The notes under the pieces are model-generated. The model had not been told where the DNA came from, ran no database searches, and saw only the letters and a program-made list of their open reading frames with translations. A DNA stretch of 64,000 nucleotides, from contig CAYQOX010000004.1 in the NCBI GenBank assembly GCA_964419335.1, positions 99,536-163,535 on the forward strand. The letters run 5' to 3'. Positions 26,373-35,137 of the stretch are shown here, piece after piece. How positions within the stretch are numbered: position 1 is the first letter of the stretch; every line of letters starts with the position of its first letter. Origin of the DNA: CAYQOX01 sp964419335 (GTDB taxonomy: Bacteria > Hinthialibacterota > Hinthialibacteria > Hinthialibacterales > Hinthialibacteraceae). A program made the position numbers and the translations under genes.

Positions 26373-27554
26373 GTGCGTATTTTCTTTCTCTTTCCCCAGA
26401 TTCCCTTTCCTCCCCATAGCGGTGGACGCATCGTAACTTGGAACACCTTCAAACGCTTCGCTAAAAAAGCGCAAGTTAGCGCCGTGTGCCTTTATCACCA
26501 TCCAAAGGAGTTGGAAGCGTTAAACAAGATAAAAGAGTATACTGAAGATATCGAGGTTTTTCCCGCCTATGGGAAATGGGCTCCCCTACCCATGCTAAAA
26601 TCGATAGCCTCTCGTTGGCCTTATAAAGCACACCGTTTTTTTAACCCGGCGATGTTTCATTATGTACAAGAAAAAATCCAACGGGAAAAATTCGATATTG
26701 TCCATGCGCAAAATTTTTATACCGCGGCTTACCTCACCGGGAAGGAAGAATGTACGAAAGTTCATTATAAGGAGAATATCGAAGGGAATCTTTTGCTGCA
26801 ACTGGCGAAATATACGAAGAATCCTATATTTAAAACGTTGGCTTTTTTGGAAGGACAAAGGACAAAGAATTATGAGCTACATTCTTGCAGAAAATTCGAT
26901 CAAGTTCTTTGTATATCCCCGATTGACCGGGATCATTTAAAAAAAATCGATCCTTCTCTCACGGTCGATCATCAGGAACCGGGTGTCGATTTGCGAGACT
27001 ATCCCTATCTAGAAGAAGCAAAGATTCCTCCCCGAATTGTGTTTACCGGTACTATGTCCTACTACCCTAATGTGTATGGCATCATACATTTCTTACGCAC
27101 TACCTGGCCATTAGTACGAAAGCAGCTCCCAGAATTAGAATGTGACATTGTGGGAGCCAATCCACCGCCCGCGGTACGGAAATTTCACGGGAAAGAAGGC
27201 GTCAACGTGACCGGATGGGTCGAACAGGTTCAGGACTATATCCGGAAGGCACAGATTTACATTGTGCCTCTAACCATGGGTGGGGGGATACGATTGAAGA
27301 TTCTCGAAGCGATGGCTTCAGGACGGGCGATCGTCAGCACCCCTATTGGAAGTGAAGGTTTACAAGGCGAAGATCAAAAACACATACGCATTGGCGAAAT
27401 AGATGAACCTTTTGCTCAAGCGATCGTGGAATTAATCGAAGACAATAAAAAACGAACTTGTCTGCGCGAGAATGCCCGAAGGCTGGTGGAAGAAGTCTAC
27501 GATTGGGATAAGGTCATCCACCGCCAGCTTGCGCGTTATTGTTGTCTAAGTTAA
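26373..27554 (+). CDS. GT4-family glycosyltransferase
   Basis: The product starts at a GTG and has 393 residues, with a GT-B fold. The N-terminal domain starts RIFFLFPQIPFPPHSGGRI, the motif of sugar transferases in PEP-CTERM/exopolysaccharide gene sets. The C-terminal donor domain has IVFTGTMSYYPNVYGIIHFL and then YIVPLTMGGGIRLKILEAMA, with the GGG.R.K..EAMA loop that holds the nucleotide sugar. It probably adds a hexose to a surface glycan or lipid carrier. It closes the argS-to-GT series on the plus strand, and its last 41 bases overlap the 3' end of the converging fliJ-like gene. Confidence 0.9.
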   Translation: MRIFFLFPQIPFPPHSGGRIVTWNTFKRFAKKAQVSAVCLYHHPKELEALNKIKEYTEDIEVFPAYGKWAPLPMLKSIASRWPYKAHRFFNPAMFHYVQEKIQREKFDIVHAQNFYTAAYLTGKEECTKVHYKENIEGNLLLQLAKYTKNPIFKTLAFLEGQRTKNYELHSCRKFDQVLCISPIDRDHLKKIDPSLTVDHQEPGVDLRDYPYLEEAKIPPRIVFTGTMSYYPNVYGIIHFLRTTWPLVRKQLPELECDIVGANPPPAVRKFHGKEGVNVTGWVEQVQDYIRKAQIYIVPLTMGGGIRLKILEAMASGRAIVSTPIGSEGLQGEDQKHIRIGEIDEPFAQAIVELIEDNKKRTCLRENARRLVEEVYDWDKVIHRQLARYCCLS

Positions 27555-28803
27555 CTTCACGGGGAGGCGGAAGTTGTTCTTCTGCACCTGGTTCCGTGGT
27601 AACCTCGTCGGGACCGATATTTTGGTCGATCGGCTCCGGCTCGGGTTGTTTTAAGCCGTAAAGTTCAGACGTATCCGTATTGATAAATTTCTTAACAATC
27701 TCTGACCCGGCAATGGGGTCTTGTTTGACAATAGCATCGATAAGAGTGGCTCGCATATCCTCCGGTAGTTTATCCAAAATGCGAATGAGAACCAGCTGGT
27801 TTTCTTCTGCTTCCTCGGGGGTTTGCGCACCTTGGACATCAAACAGAGAGATGGCTAACTGGGCAGAATTCTTTTCATTGCCAGCCGCAAGGGCATCCGC
27901 CATTTGTTGTTCACGTTCACTAAGTTCACTTTGCATGCGTTCTTCACGTTTGCGCTCTAGCTCTTTCAATTCAGTTAAATTTTGAGAAACTTGTTTAATT
28001 TGATCGCTTACCATTTGCTCCCGTTGCGCGATCATCGATTCACGCATATCGAGTTCTTTTTCCCGTTCTTGCAATTGGCGCTGGGTTTCTGCCAGCTGCT
28101 CACGCATTTGATAAAGATTTTGCAAAGCCTGGGGCATTGGTTCATCAATAGGACCAAAGAGATCTTCAGGGGTGATATATTGAGATTCGGTGGCGGACTC
28201 AACTTGGACCGGTTCGGTCGCGCTGCGGGTTTCAAGGTTTAAGTAAGGGATCTTCTCCAACATACTTTTATCAATAGCGCCTGTCATAAAAGCGGCACCA
28301 GCAGCAATACCCGCCAAAAGTATCGGGACTAGCAGATAAAGAATGACACCACCACGTTCTCGTTCGCGACGCACATATTTTTGGGTTCCAATTTCGTCCA
28401 TAATGGCTGACTCCTCTTTACGCATGGCTTTTTCCCATTCTTTTTTGCGGCGCTCTTTAAGGCGATTCAGGGTTTTTTCTTCTTGGTATAATTTTATCAG
28501 TTCACGGCGTTTCTGTTCTTGTTCTTGGCGTAATTGCCCGATTTCATTACGTTTTTCATGCTCCACTTTCCAGGTATACGCACGAAACATATCCAAATTT
28601 CTCTCAGCATTCACTAATTCATGGTCAGGAGTTTGTTCTAATAAGCGAATACGTAGATTTTCAACCGCCTGGCGTCCTTCCTCAATTTCACGCAAACGTT
28701 GTTGGATTTGATCTTCAAGATTGGCAATTTCCTCTTCCTTGCGTTCAATCTCATATTCCTTTAAACGAATAACAGGATCAAGGCGAAAACGAAATTGTCT
28801 CAT
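27514..28803 (-). CDS. fliJ: FliJ-MotE-like fusion: flagellar export stalk, membrane helix and MgtE_N-type tail
   Basis: The ATG at 28803 overlaps the fliI stop as ATGA, giving 429 residues; an upstream in-frame start would lie inside fliI. Residues 1-145 are FliJ-like: MRQFRFRLDPVIRLKEYEIE followed by a long antiparallel coiled coil. Unlike FliJ (about 145 residues) the chain continues through a membrane helix (about 152-176, VILYLLVPILLAGIAAGAA). A periplasmic coiled coil follows at about 225-320, then a segment with ILDKLPEDMRATLIDAIVKQ, as in the MgtE_N-like domain of MotE. Free FliJ is the stalk of the FliI ATPase; MotE is a stator chaperone. Here both are tethered in one chain. The tail is acidic and proline-rich. 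Confidence 0.85.
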   Translation of the reverse strand: MRQFRFRLDPVIRLKEYEIERKEEEIANLEDQIQQRLREIEEGRQAVENLRIRLLEQTPDHELVNAERNLDMFRAYTWKVEHEKRNEIGQLRQEQEQKRRELIKLYQEEKTLNRLKERRKKEWEKAMRKEESAIMDEIGTQKYVRRERERGGVILYLLVPILLAGIAAGAAFMTGAIDKSMLEKIPYLNLETRSATEPVQVESATESQYITPEDLFGPIDEPMPQALQNLYQMREQLAETQRQLQEREKELDMRESMIAQREQMVSDQIKQVSQNLTELKELERKREERMQSELSEREQQMADALAAGNEKNSAQLAISLFDVQGAQTPEEAEENQLVLIRILDKLPEDMRATLIDAIVKQDPIAGSEIVKKFINTDTSELYGLKQPEPEPIDQNIGPDEVTTEPGAEEQLPPPREVNLDNNNAQAGGG

Positions 28804-30179
28804 CGAGCCTCTCCTTGTTGTTTGGGAGCGGCTTTCTTGGTTCGCATACATTGCTGTGCAATATCAATCATTTGTTTTACCGCTTCTTCATAAGCCACCC
28901 GTTCGCGAATGCCCTGTTGAAGAAACGCATTAATCGTATCGATCATGTCGATAGCGAGGTCAATCTCGGCATTGGAGCCCCGTTGGTAAGCCCCAATGTT
29001 AATTAAATCCTCGGCATCACGATAAACAGAGACCACCTGGTTTATGCGGCGAGCCGCCATCACTTGTTCTTCGGGAACGATATCGACCATCACCCGGCTG
29101 ATACTCTGTAAAATATCGGCAGAAGGATAATGATTTTTGTGAGCTAGTTCGCGCGAAAGCACAATGTGCCCATCAAGAATACCACGTACAGCATCCGCAA
29201 TTGGTTCATTCATATCATCGCCTTCGACCAGCACCGTGATGAGGCCAGTGATTGACCCTTCTCCGGGAGAAGTTCCCGCACGTTCAAGATACGCAGGAAG
29301 CATTGCGAAAACGGAGGGAGTATAGCCACGGGTGGTCGGTGGTTCGCCTGCAGCTAAGCCAACTTCACGCTGGGCCATCGCCATCCGAGTAACAGAATCC
29401 ATCATAAACAAAACATTTTTACCCTGATCCCGGAAATATTCCGCGATGGTCATCGCAGTGAGTGCCCCTTTAACCCGCGTCAGAGGGGGAGTATCCCCCG
29501 TTGCAACAACTAAGACACTCCGGGCGGCTCCTTCTTCTCCTAAATCTTTTTCAATAAATTCGCGCACTTCGCGTCCACGTTCACCAATCAAGCCGATAAC
29601 ATTGACATCGGCTTCGCTGGAACGAGCAATCATTCCCATCAGGGTAGATTTTCCTACACCACTGCCCGAAAAAATACCGATCCGCTGCCCTTGTCCCCAT
29701 GTCAAGCAGGAATCGATTACCTTCACGCCAGTGGAAAGGGGCTTTTCAATGCGTTTCCGATTAACTGCGCTTGGTGGAGGACTGTAGATAGAACGTAGTT
29801 CTTGAATTCGGAAAGGACCTTTTTCGTCAACCGAATTACCCAATCCGTCAAAAATACGCCCCACTAATCCTTCACCACAACGAATGCGCAAAGGACCGCC
29901 GGAGGAGACCACTTCACAACCGGGGCGGATTCCGGTCATATCACCAAAAGCCATGAGAATCACTCGACCGGAGCGAAAACCTACAATTTCAGCAGCGATG
30001 GGTTCTTTGCCGTTGGAGGGATAAATGTAAACGAGATCCCCAACGGCTCCGCCAGGTCCTCTCGAAAGAATAACCACGCCGATTAATTCATCGACATACC
30101 CACGTTGGCGAATGGCTTGAACATTTTCAATTGACCAATGGATAGAATCCCAATCTATAGAATGACGCTTTAAAGTCAT
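28800..30179 (-). CDS. fliI: Flagellum-specific ATPase of the type III export apparatus
   Basis: The 459-residue F1-beta-like ATPase has the P-loop GIFSGSGVGKSTLMGMIAR (about 170), the Walker B region NVLFMMDSVTRMAMAQREVG and the signature GYTPSVFAMLPAYLERAGTS. It forms a hexamer under the export gate and energises delivery of rod, hook and filament subunits. It overlaps both neighbours by four bases (fliH stop/fliI start and fliI stop/fliJ start), the classic fliHIJ order with translational coupling. Confidence 0.97.
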   Translation of the reverse strand: MTLKRHSIDWDSIHWSIENVQAIRQRGYVDELIGVVILSRGPGGAVGDLVYIYPSNGKEPIAAEIVGFRSGRVILMAFGDMTGIRPGCEVVSSGGPLRIRCGEGLVGRIFDGLGNSVDEKGPFRIQELRSIYSPPPSAVNRKRIEKPLSTGVKVIDSCLTWGQGQRIGIFSGSGVGKSTLMGMIARSSEADVNVIGLIGERGREVREFIEKDLGEEGAARSVLVVATGDTPPLTRVKGALTAMTIAEYFRDQGKNVLFMMDSVTRMAMAQREVGLAAGEPPTTRGYTPSVFAMLPAYLERAGTSPGEGSITGLITVLVEGDDMNEPIADAVRGILDGHIVLSRELAHKNHYPSADILQSISRVMVDIVPEEQVMAARRINQVVSVYRDAEDLINIGAYQRGSNAEIDLAIDMIDTINAFLQQGIRERVAYEEAVKQMIDIAQQCMRTKKAAPKQQGEAR

Positions 30180-30901
30180 TGATTCGTAACCGTGTTATGG
30201 TAAATTTCCGTTTGTTTATCGATGCGGCCATCGATTCCGCCGGTGCCGGATTCGATAATGACACCGCCGCGATTCACGCGTGGATCCGTATCCACCGTGA
30301 CTTTTTCAATTTCATCAAACATTTGGACAAAATGAGGACACCACTGCTCAATTTTCTCCTTTTCATCGGGATGAACTAAAATACGCAGGGATTGGCGGTC
30401 GGCGGCAAGAGAGATGCATTCTTTAGCGATACGAACGACCACCTCGTCATCTTCCTCCACTTTCTTTTTAATGACTTGAGAGACGATATTCGAAACGAGT
30501 TTACGTATTTCCTGTTCCTGATCGACAAACATTTCTTCAAGGATTTGCTTGCCTTCGCTGACCATATTTTGCAACTCGTGTAACACTTCGAAGGCTTGAT
30601 TTTTGGCATCCTGGATCCCTTGCTGAACCCCTTCCTGATGGCCTTCCTGGCGAGCTTGTTCTTTAATATTCTCCGCTTCAGTTTGGGCTTCAGAGATTAT
30701 AGTTTGCGCTTCATTTTGAGTATTCGCGATGATTTCATCTGCTTGTTGGGAAGCACCTTGAAGTATATTCTGCTCTTGCTGTTGGGCTTTGGAGAGAATT
30801 TCAGCGGCTTCCTCGTCGGCATGTTTTAGCACCTTATGCCGTTCGACCACACGATACGGTTTTTCTTCACGTACATTGGGCGCTTTAATAATTCGTGCCA
30901 T
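30176..30901 (-). CDS. fliH: Flagellar assembly protein FliH
   Basis: The protein has 241 residues. An N-terminal segment (KAPNVREEKPYRVVE) leads into a long coiled coil rich in Glu/Gln/Ala (about 25-110). A C-terminal globular domain like the peripheral stalk of V/F-ATPases follows, containing VVVRIAKECISLAADR and then VDTDPRVNRGGVIIESGTG, with the final FliH motif GGxxIEsxxGxIDA-like. FliH binds two-to-one to FliI and links it to the C-ring. The start has a distant AGG site. A 111-base gap separates it from the upstream deoxyribosyltransferase-like gene. Confidence 0.93.
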   Translation of the reverse strand: MARIIKAPNVREEKPYRVVERHKVLKHADEEAAEILSKAQQQEQNILQGASQQADEIIANTQNEAQTIISEAQTEAENIKEQARQEGHQEGVQQGIQDAKNQAFEVLHELQNMVSEGKQILEEMFVDQEQEIRKLVSNIVSQVIKKKVEEDDEVVVRIAKECISLAADRQSLRILVHPDEKEKIEQWCPHFVQMFDEIEKVTVDTDPRVNRGGVIIESGTGGIDGRIDKQTEIYHNTVTNQ

Positions 30902-31012
30902 CGTTTAAACAACCTGCCTTGTTGAGTAAAAAATATCGTGAAAATTATAATGATTTATTGGTATTCTTACTTCACTATCCTAAAGCATACTTTTTTCCTG
31001 AAGTAGAAATTT

Positions 31013-31492
31013 CTAGGATTCAAAAGTCAATCTGTCGATCTCATCCAGAGACGTAATGATAATTCCACCACTGTGTTCAATCCAATATTGTACCTGGAGA
31101 TTGACCAAGACACCATTATTTTCTCCACTTTGGCGAAAATCTCCCCGATAACCATTGATGACCTTTCCCCCCAGTCCATAAGCATATCCGATTTCCGAAG
31201 CCGTACCGGAATCAACATCCACCCCGTCCAACACGGCCAACATCCCCTCGCAAGAACGAAGCATTCGAGCGTTGCGCTCGGCAATTTTCATGGAAATACG
31301 GTGGTATTCGTGTTCCCGTAGAGTATAATCATCAATCGATTCAAGCCGCTGAAGTTCCGCTTCCAAATCCCGCGAGGAAGACCAAGGATCAATGGCTTCA
31401 TAGCCGCGGTTCTGAAGTTTGGAGACCATTTGGCCAATGAACGCACGTGTACTTTCGGCAAACCCGAGAGGAGAAGCGAGAAAGATTTTCAT
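31013..31492 (-). CDS. Nucleoside 2-deoxyribosyltransferase-like protein inside the flagellar cluster
   Basis: The protein has 159 residues. MKIFLASPLGFAESTRAF is the nucleoside-binding start of the family. DGVDVDSGTASEIGYAYGLG holds the catalytic Glu in the DxGTxxExGxAxxxG motif, and YWIEHSGGIIITSLDEIDRL closes the fold. Such enzymes swap or hydrolyse the base of 2'-deoxynucleosides, and the superfamily also includes 5'-phosphate N-hydrolases (DNPH1/LOG-like relatives). The gene begins 30 bases after the fliG stop and lies 111 bases before fliH, so it is in the flagellar operon although no flagellar role is known. A salvage enzyme trapped in the operon or a nucleotide-signal enzyme are both possible. 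Confidence 0.87.
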   Translation of the reverse strand: MKIFLASPLGFAESTRAFIGQMVSKLQNRGYEAIDPWSSSRDLEAELQRLESIDDYTLREHEYHRISMKIAERNARMLRSCEGMLAVLDGVDVDSGTASEIGYAYGLGGKVINGYRGDFRQSGENNGVLVNLQVQYWIEHSGGIIITSLDEIDRLTFES

Positions 31493-31522
31493 GGTACTTG
31501 ATCATTCGTCCTTTATAAAAGC

Positions 31523-32557
31523 TTAATCTAAATATTCTTCATTATTGGAATGCATGAGCTCAATCTCCCCATTTTGTTCCATGGCACGCATCATCTCAAT
31601 AATTTTAAGTTGAGATTCTTCTACGGATTTGATTCGTACCGGCCCCATGGTTTCCATATCATCCTTGATCATTTCAGCCGCGCGAGTCGACATATTTCTA
31701 AGAATCGAAGATTTTACTTCATCCGAAGCCCCTTTTAAAGCAGTCACCAATTCTTTGCTATCAATGCGTTGCAACACTTTTTGTAACGTACGATCATCGA
31801 GGGTGACAATATCATCGAAGGTAAACATTTGTTTTTTGATTTCTGAAGCCAGTTCTTGATTCTCCGCTTCAAGACCTTCGAGAATTCCTTTACTAGAATT
31901 CTGGTCAAGTCGGTTTAGCATATCAGCCAAGGAATCCACGCCTCCGGTCGTTGCAAATTCTTGAGAGAGAAGATTGGATAGTTTCTTTTCAAGAATACGT
32001 TCCACATCCGAAATAATTTCTGGACTGGTATGCTCCATCGTAGCAATGCGAACCGCGACTTCTTGCTGCAAATCAGGCGGTAAGGAAGATAAAATCATAG
32101 CGGCTTGGTCTTCATTCAAATTCGAAAGAACCAAAGCGATGGTTTGTGGATGCTCGTTGAGAACAAAATTGAGAAGGTTGTCAGGATCGACATTCTTGAG
32201 AAAATCAAAGGGAGAGCCGGTAAGAATGCCCTGAAGTCGCTCGACAATTTCCATGGCTTTGCCGGGACCCAAGGCTTTTTCTAAAATTTCGCGGGCGGTG
32301 TTAATCCCCCCATAGCTGATATACTGCTTTGCCATGGCCATGTGGTAGAATTCCTCGATCACCCGCGAGGAAACTTCAGCAGGAATATTCCCCACATTGG
32401 CAATTTCAAGGGTGAGCTGTTCAATTTCCTGATCGGACAATCCACGGTAGATTTCGGAAGCGACCTCAGGACCCAAGGTGAGCATTAAAATCGCCGCCTT
32501 CTTCCGTCCGCTCAGTTGGTCAACATCTTTGTCACTCAAAGGATTCGGCCCACGCAC
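31523..32557 (-). CDS. fliG: Flagellar motor switch protein FliG
   Basis: The product starts at a GTG after a GAAGGTGA ribosome site and has 344 residues. All three FliG parts are visible: the N-terminal FliF-binding domain (KAAILMLTLGPEVASEIYRG), the middle domain with the EHPQ motif in FVLNEHPQTIALVLSNL, and the C-terminal torque domain with TFDDIVTLDDRTLQKVLQRI followed by helices rich in charged residues, ending GPVRIKSVEESQLKIIEMMR. FliG couples stator ion flow to rotation on the cytoplasmic face of the MS ring. It follows fliF after a 120-base gap. Confidence 0.97.
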   Translation of the reverse strand: MRGPNPLSDKDVDQLSGRKKAAILMLTLGPEVASEIYRGLSDQEIEQLTLEIANVGNIPAEVSSRVIEEFYHMAMAKQYISYGGINTAREILEKALGPGKAMEIVERLQGILTGSPFDFLKNVDPDNLLNFVLNEHPQTIALVLSNLNEDQAAMILSSLPPDLQQEVAVRIATMEHTSPEIISDVERILEKKLSNLLSQEFATTGGVDSLADMLNRLDQNSSKGILEGLEAENQELASEIKKQMFTFDDIVTLDDRTLQKVLQRIDSKELVTALKGASDEVKSSILRNMSTRAAEMIKDDMETMGPVRIKSVEESQLKIIEMMRAMEQNGEIELMHSNNEEYLD

Positions 32558-32677
32558 GATTTTTCACCTTCCCTCAATAAGAATTATTTACCCCAAAGAT
32601 GCAAGACGATCTTTGACAATCGAAGATAAGACTTTGATTTCTTAAAACCAACTCTTCAAACAATCTTAACTTGCAAT

Positions 32678-34282
32678 CTAGCTGCTTAACCAGGCCTTAA
32701 TAATCGCTGCCACTTCCTCTGGTTTTTCTGCAGCATAATTGATGACATGTTCCTGCATCTTAAGACGGCGCTGCTCCTCTGCAGGCAAACTCGCAATATC
32801 CCCAAACTCGGCCAGCCCTAATTGAGACAAGGTAAGTTCTTTGGCTTCGGTCACCGGTTCGATAGGCACTTCCTCTTCCAATTCTTCTTCCTCCACTTCG
32901 GGAGGGGCAAAAGCTCGTTGGAAGAAAATATAAGCAAAGTACCCCAATGCGAGAAGCAGCAGCAAAGGAATTAGAGTTTGGAATACGTTATATACATTGT
33001 TCCAAAAACGTTCCGAAGCAAGTTGATCAGCATAAGAGGTGTCGAATTCCGTTTCGAAAAGGAACATCTGATAAGGATCGTTAGGTTGAGAGGCTACGGG
33101 CATACCAATATCCATCCGCAACTTACGTTCTATGTTATCCAGGAGTTGTGGGTCCCGCGGAATGGGATTCCCCTCATCATCGACATTGTTATAATTCAAT
33201 GCAACACCGACGGAGATAGAATCTACCTCACCTTGCTCTTCCTTAATGAAGGTTTCAGCCCAAGGGTACTGGTTGTTGACGATGTCTTCAGTGATATTGC
33301 TGGATTGGAGGGTTTCTTCAGCACCGATTCCTGTATCTTGTACATTCGCCCCCACTCCCGGTTGTCCCGCAATCCCGGTGGTTTTGGATTCTTCTTCGTA
33401 GGTTTTGGTGCTTACAGGGGCCTTGGATTTGGTATCGATATCGATTTTACGGGATTCTTCTTCACGCCAATCCAGTTTCACAGTGACATTAACGTTATAA
33501 TTCCCTGGTCCTACGATATCCTCCAAAGCCCGTTCTACTTTTTGAGTATAATCCGATTCAATTATTTTCTGATATTGATAATGTTTAGTAGCCCGAGCCA
33601 CACCCGGTTGAACTTCAGTATCCTCGCTCAGCAATTTATTCTGACCATCAGTAACCACTACTTTTTGAGGATCCATGCCCTCCACACTCGCAGCCACCAT
33701 GCGTTGAACACCATTCACCACTTGCTGCGAGATAGAGCCTCGAAGATGAACTTTTACTGTTGCGGTTGGTTCCTGTTGCTGATCTTTAAAGAGTCGATCT
33801 TTAGGAATGACAATGCGAACAAAGGCCTTACTGATAGCTCGTGAGCCGTCACTAATCGCATATTCCAACTCATTTTCTAACGCCCGTTTGTACTGCACCT
33901 CGAACATAGACTCGGTCATTCCTAATCGAACCTGATCGAACAATTCAAGACCCGGACCGGTATCGGGACCGATGAGATTTTCTCCCGCAAGATCCAATGC
34001 AATTTTGTTCCGCATGGATTTATCGACAAGGATGGTGTTTTGATCGCGGATATCGTAGCGAATATTATTCAGATCAAGATGCTCTTTGATCTGGTTCAGA
34101 CGAGTTAGATCTTCCATGCTTACGAGTTGAACCATTTCGGGACGGCTGGCGTAGTACACTGCGATCCCCATAGCAATCAACAAAATCACGGGAGCAGCAA
34201 AAAACAAGATCCTTTGTTGAAGTGAAAGATCACCCCAAACCCGGCCAATTTGTTCACGCAGTTGTTGGAAAAATTCCTGCAT
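32678..34282 (-). CDS. fliF: Flagellar MS-ring protein FliF
   Basis: The protein has 534 residues. A first membrane helix at about 25-46 (LFFAAPVILLIAMGIAVYYA) precedes the ring-building motif region (LDLNNIRYDI, then LAGENLIGPDTGPGLELFD). The periplasmic domains have VQRMVAASVEGMDPQKVVV. A second membrane helix lies at about 430-452 (LIPLLLLLALGYFAYIFF), and an acidic cytoplasmic tail ends in the FliG-binding helix (INYAAEKPEEVAAIIKAWL). It forms the MS ring that seats the motor and export gate. A GGAG site precedes the ATG. Confidence 0.97.
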   Translation of the reverse strand: MQEFFQQLREQIGRVWGDLSLQQRILFFAAPVILLIAMGIAVYYASRPEMVQLVSMEDLTRLNQIKEHLDLNNIRYDIRDQNTILVDKSMRNKIALDLAGENLIGPDTGPGLELFDQVRLGMTESMFEVQYKRALENELEYAISDGSRAISKAFVRIVIPKDRLFKDQQQEPTATVKVHLRGSISQQVVNGVQRMVAASVEGMDPQKVVVTDGQNKLLSEDTEVQPGVARATKHYQYQKIIESDYTQKVERALEDIVGPGNYNVNVTVKLDWREEESRKIDIDTKSKAPVSTKTYEEESKTTGIAGQPGVGANVQDTGIGAEETLQSSNITEDIVNNQYPWAETFIKEEQGEVDSISVGVALNYNNVDDEGNPIPRDPQLLDNIERKLRMDIGMPVASQPNDPYQMFLFETEFDTSYADQLASERFWNNVYNVFQTLIPLLLLLALGYFAYIFFQRAFAPPEVEEEELEEEVPIEPVTEAKELTLSQLGLAEFGDIASLPAEEQRRLKMQEHVINYAAEKPEEVAAIIKAWLSS

Positions 34283-34359
34283 GATTTGGATCTCCTCTAT
34301 TTATCGCTTAAGGAAAGTCTAAGCGAAACTCCTTGTTTATTAGATCAGGAGGTCATCCT

Positions 34360-34620
34360 TTACTCTGTAATATCCTCATCTTGAACGGTTTGATACTCTT
34401 TTGAATAGTCTGCACGATCATTTTCAGAAAAATGTATTTCTATTGGATTCTCATTTTGTGTAGAGGAAGAGATATTCTCCACGTTTGGGCTGTTTTTCAT
34501 CATACTCAACACAAAGAATAAAGATAAAGCCGTAACGATAGGAATAAGCCAGAGAATATAGGTCAAACGAGGTGAGGAGATCGGATTCGACTGTGATGAA
34601 GTACCAGTTTTTTTATTCAT
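34360..34620 (-). CDS. Small single-pass membrane protein in the flagellar operon
   Basis: This 86-residue protein has a polar Ser/Thr-rich N-terminus (1-18), one membrane helix (about 20-41, LTYILWLIPIVTALSLFFVL) and a soluble acidic tail of about 45 residues. A very good ribosome site (GGGAGGACATAGCC before ATG) supports expression. It sits between fliE and fliF, where no standard flagellar gene of this shape is expected. No family was recognised. Length and topology (N-in, tail in periplasm by charge) suit an assembly factor or a small partner of the MS ring, but this is only contextual. Confidence 0.65.
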   Translation of the reverse strand: MNKKTGTSSQSNPISSPRLTYILWLIPIVTALSLFFVLSMMKNSPNVENISSSTQNENPIEIHFSENDRADYSKEYQTVQDEDITE

Positions 34621-34804
34621 GGCTATGTCCTCCCAATTCTTTTTGAAACGAGTTTACAAATAACTTACGGGAGACAAAGCCAGGCATTCACCTAAAAATA
34701 CTTTGTATCCCTCAACCTCAAAACAATATCAACAAATACACTTTAAACTACTAATTTTCTTTTTACATTCTTAAGGACAAGTAAACGACAAAAGCCTTCC
34801 ATTC

Positions 34805-35128
34805 TTACACAGGCATACGACGAATTTCATCCCACGCACGCATTAACTGGTTGCGTACCTGCATAAGCAAGTTAAAAGCGATTCCCGCTTCCTCGGTAGC
34901 GGCCATCACTTCATGGATACTGCTAATCTCACCGGTCACCAATTTTTGCATTTTGGAACCCGCGGCGGACTGCATATTATTCACTTCATTAATCGAACTT
35001 TTGAGCAAATCGACAAACGATTGCCCCGGCTCAGAAGGTTCTTTTGTTTTGAACGCTCCCGGCATTCCTTGTTCCGCTGGCCCGGGACCTTTCGGGCCTA
35101 AAGGGGAACCTCCCAGTGGATCAACCAT
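34805..35128 (-). CDS. fliE: Flagellar hook-basal body protein FliE
   Basis: The product has 107 residues. After a Pro/Gly-rich N-terminus come FVDLLKSSINEVNNMQSAAG, then VTGEISSIHEVMAATEEAGI and LLMQVRNQLMRAWDEIRRM. This is the conserved FliE pattern (F...L...I..VN..Q...... G....HEVM.A...A......QVRN....AY.EI). FliE forms the junction between MS ring and proximal rod and is the first exported subunit. The usual Tyr near the end is Trp here. It follows the unknown gene at 35138 by nine bases, in the common order flgB-flgC-fliE with one insertion. Confidence 0.93.
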   Translation of the reverse strand: MVDPLGGSPLGPKGPGPAEQGMPGAFKTKEPSEPGQSFVDLLKSSINEVNNMQSAAGSKMQKLVTGEISSIHEVMAATEEAGIAFNLLMQVRNQLMRAWDEIRRMPV

Positions 35129-35137
35129 AAAGCCTCA

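Noticed and set aside
32978..33844. 288-residue plus-strand open frame opposite fliF
   Set aside because: fliF is intact on the minus strand; the antisense product is a low-complexity Ile/Phe-rich shadow.
34685..34710. GG-N10-GC-like sequence upstream of the small membrane protein gene as a sigma-54 promoter
   Set aside because: Only the spacing fits (AGGTGAATGCCTGGCT); the TGGCAC and TTGCA context is absent.
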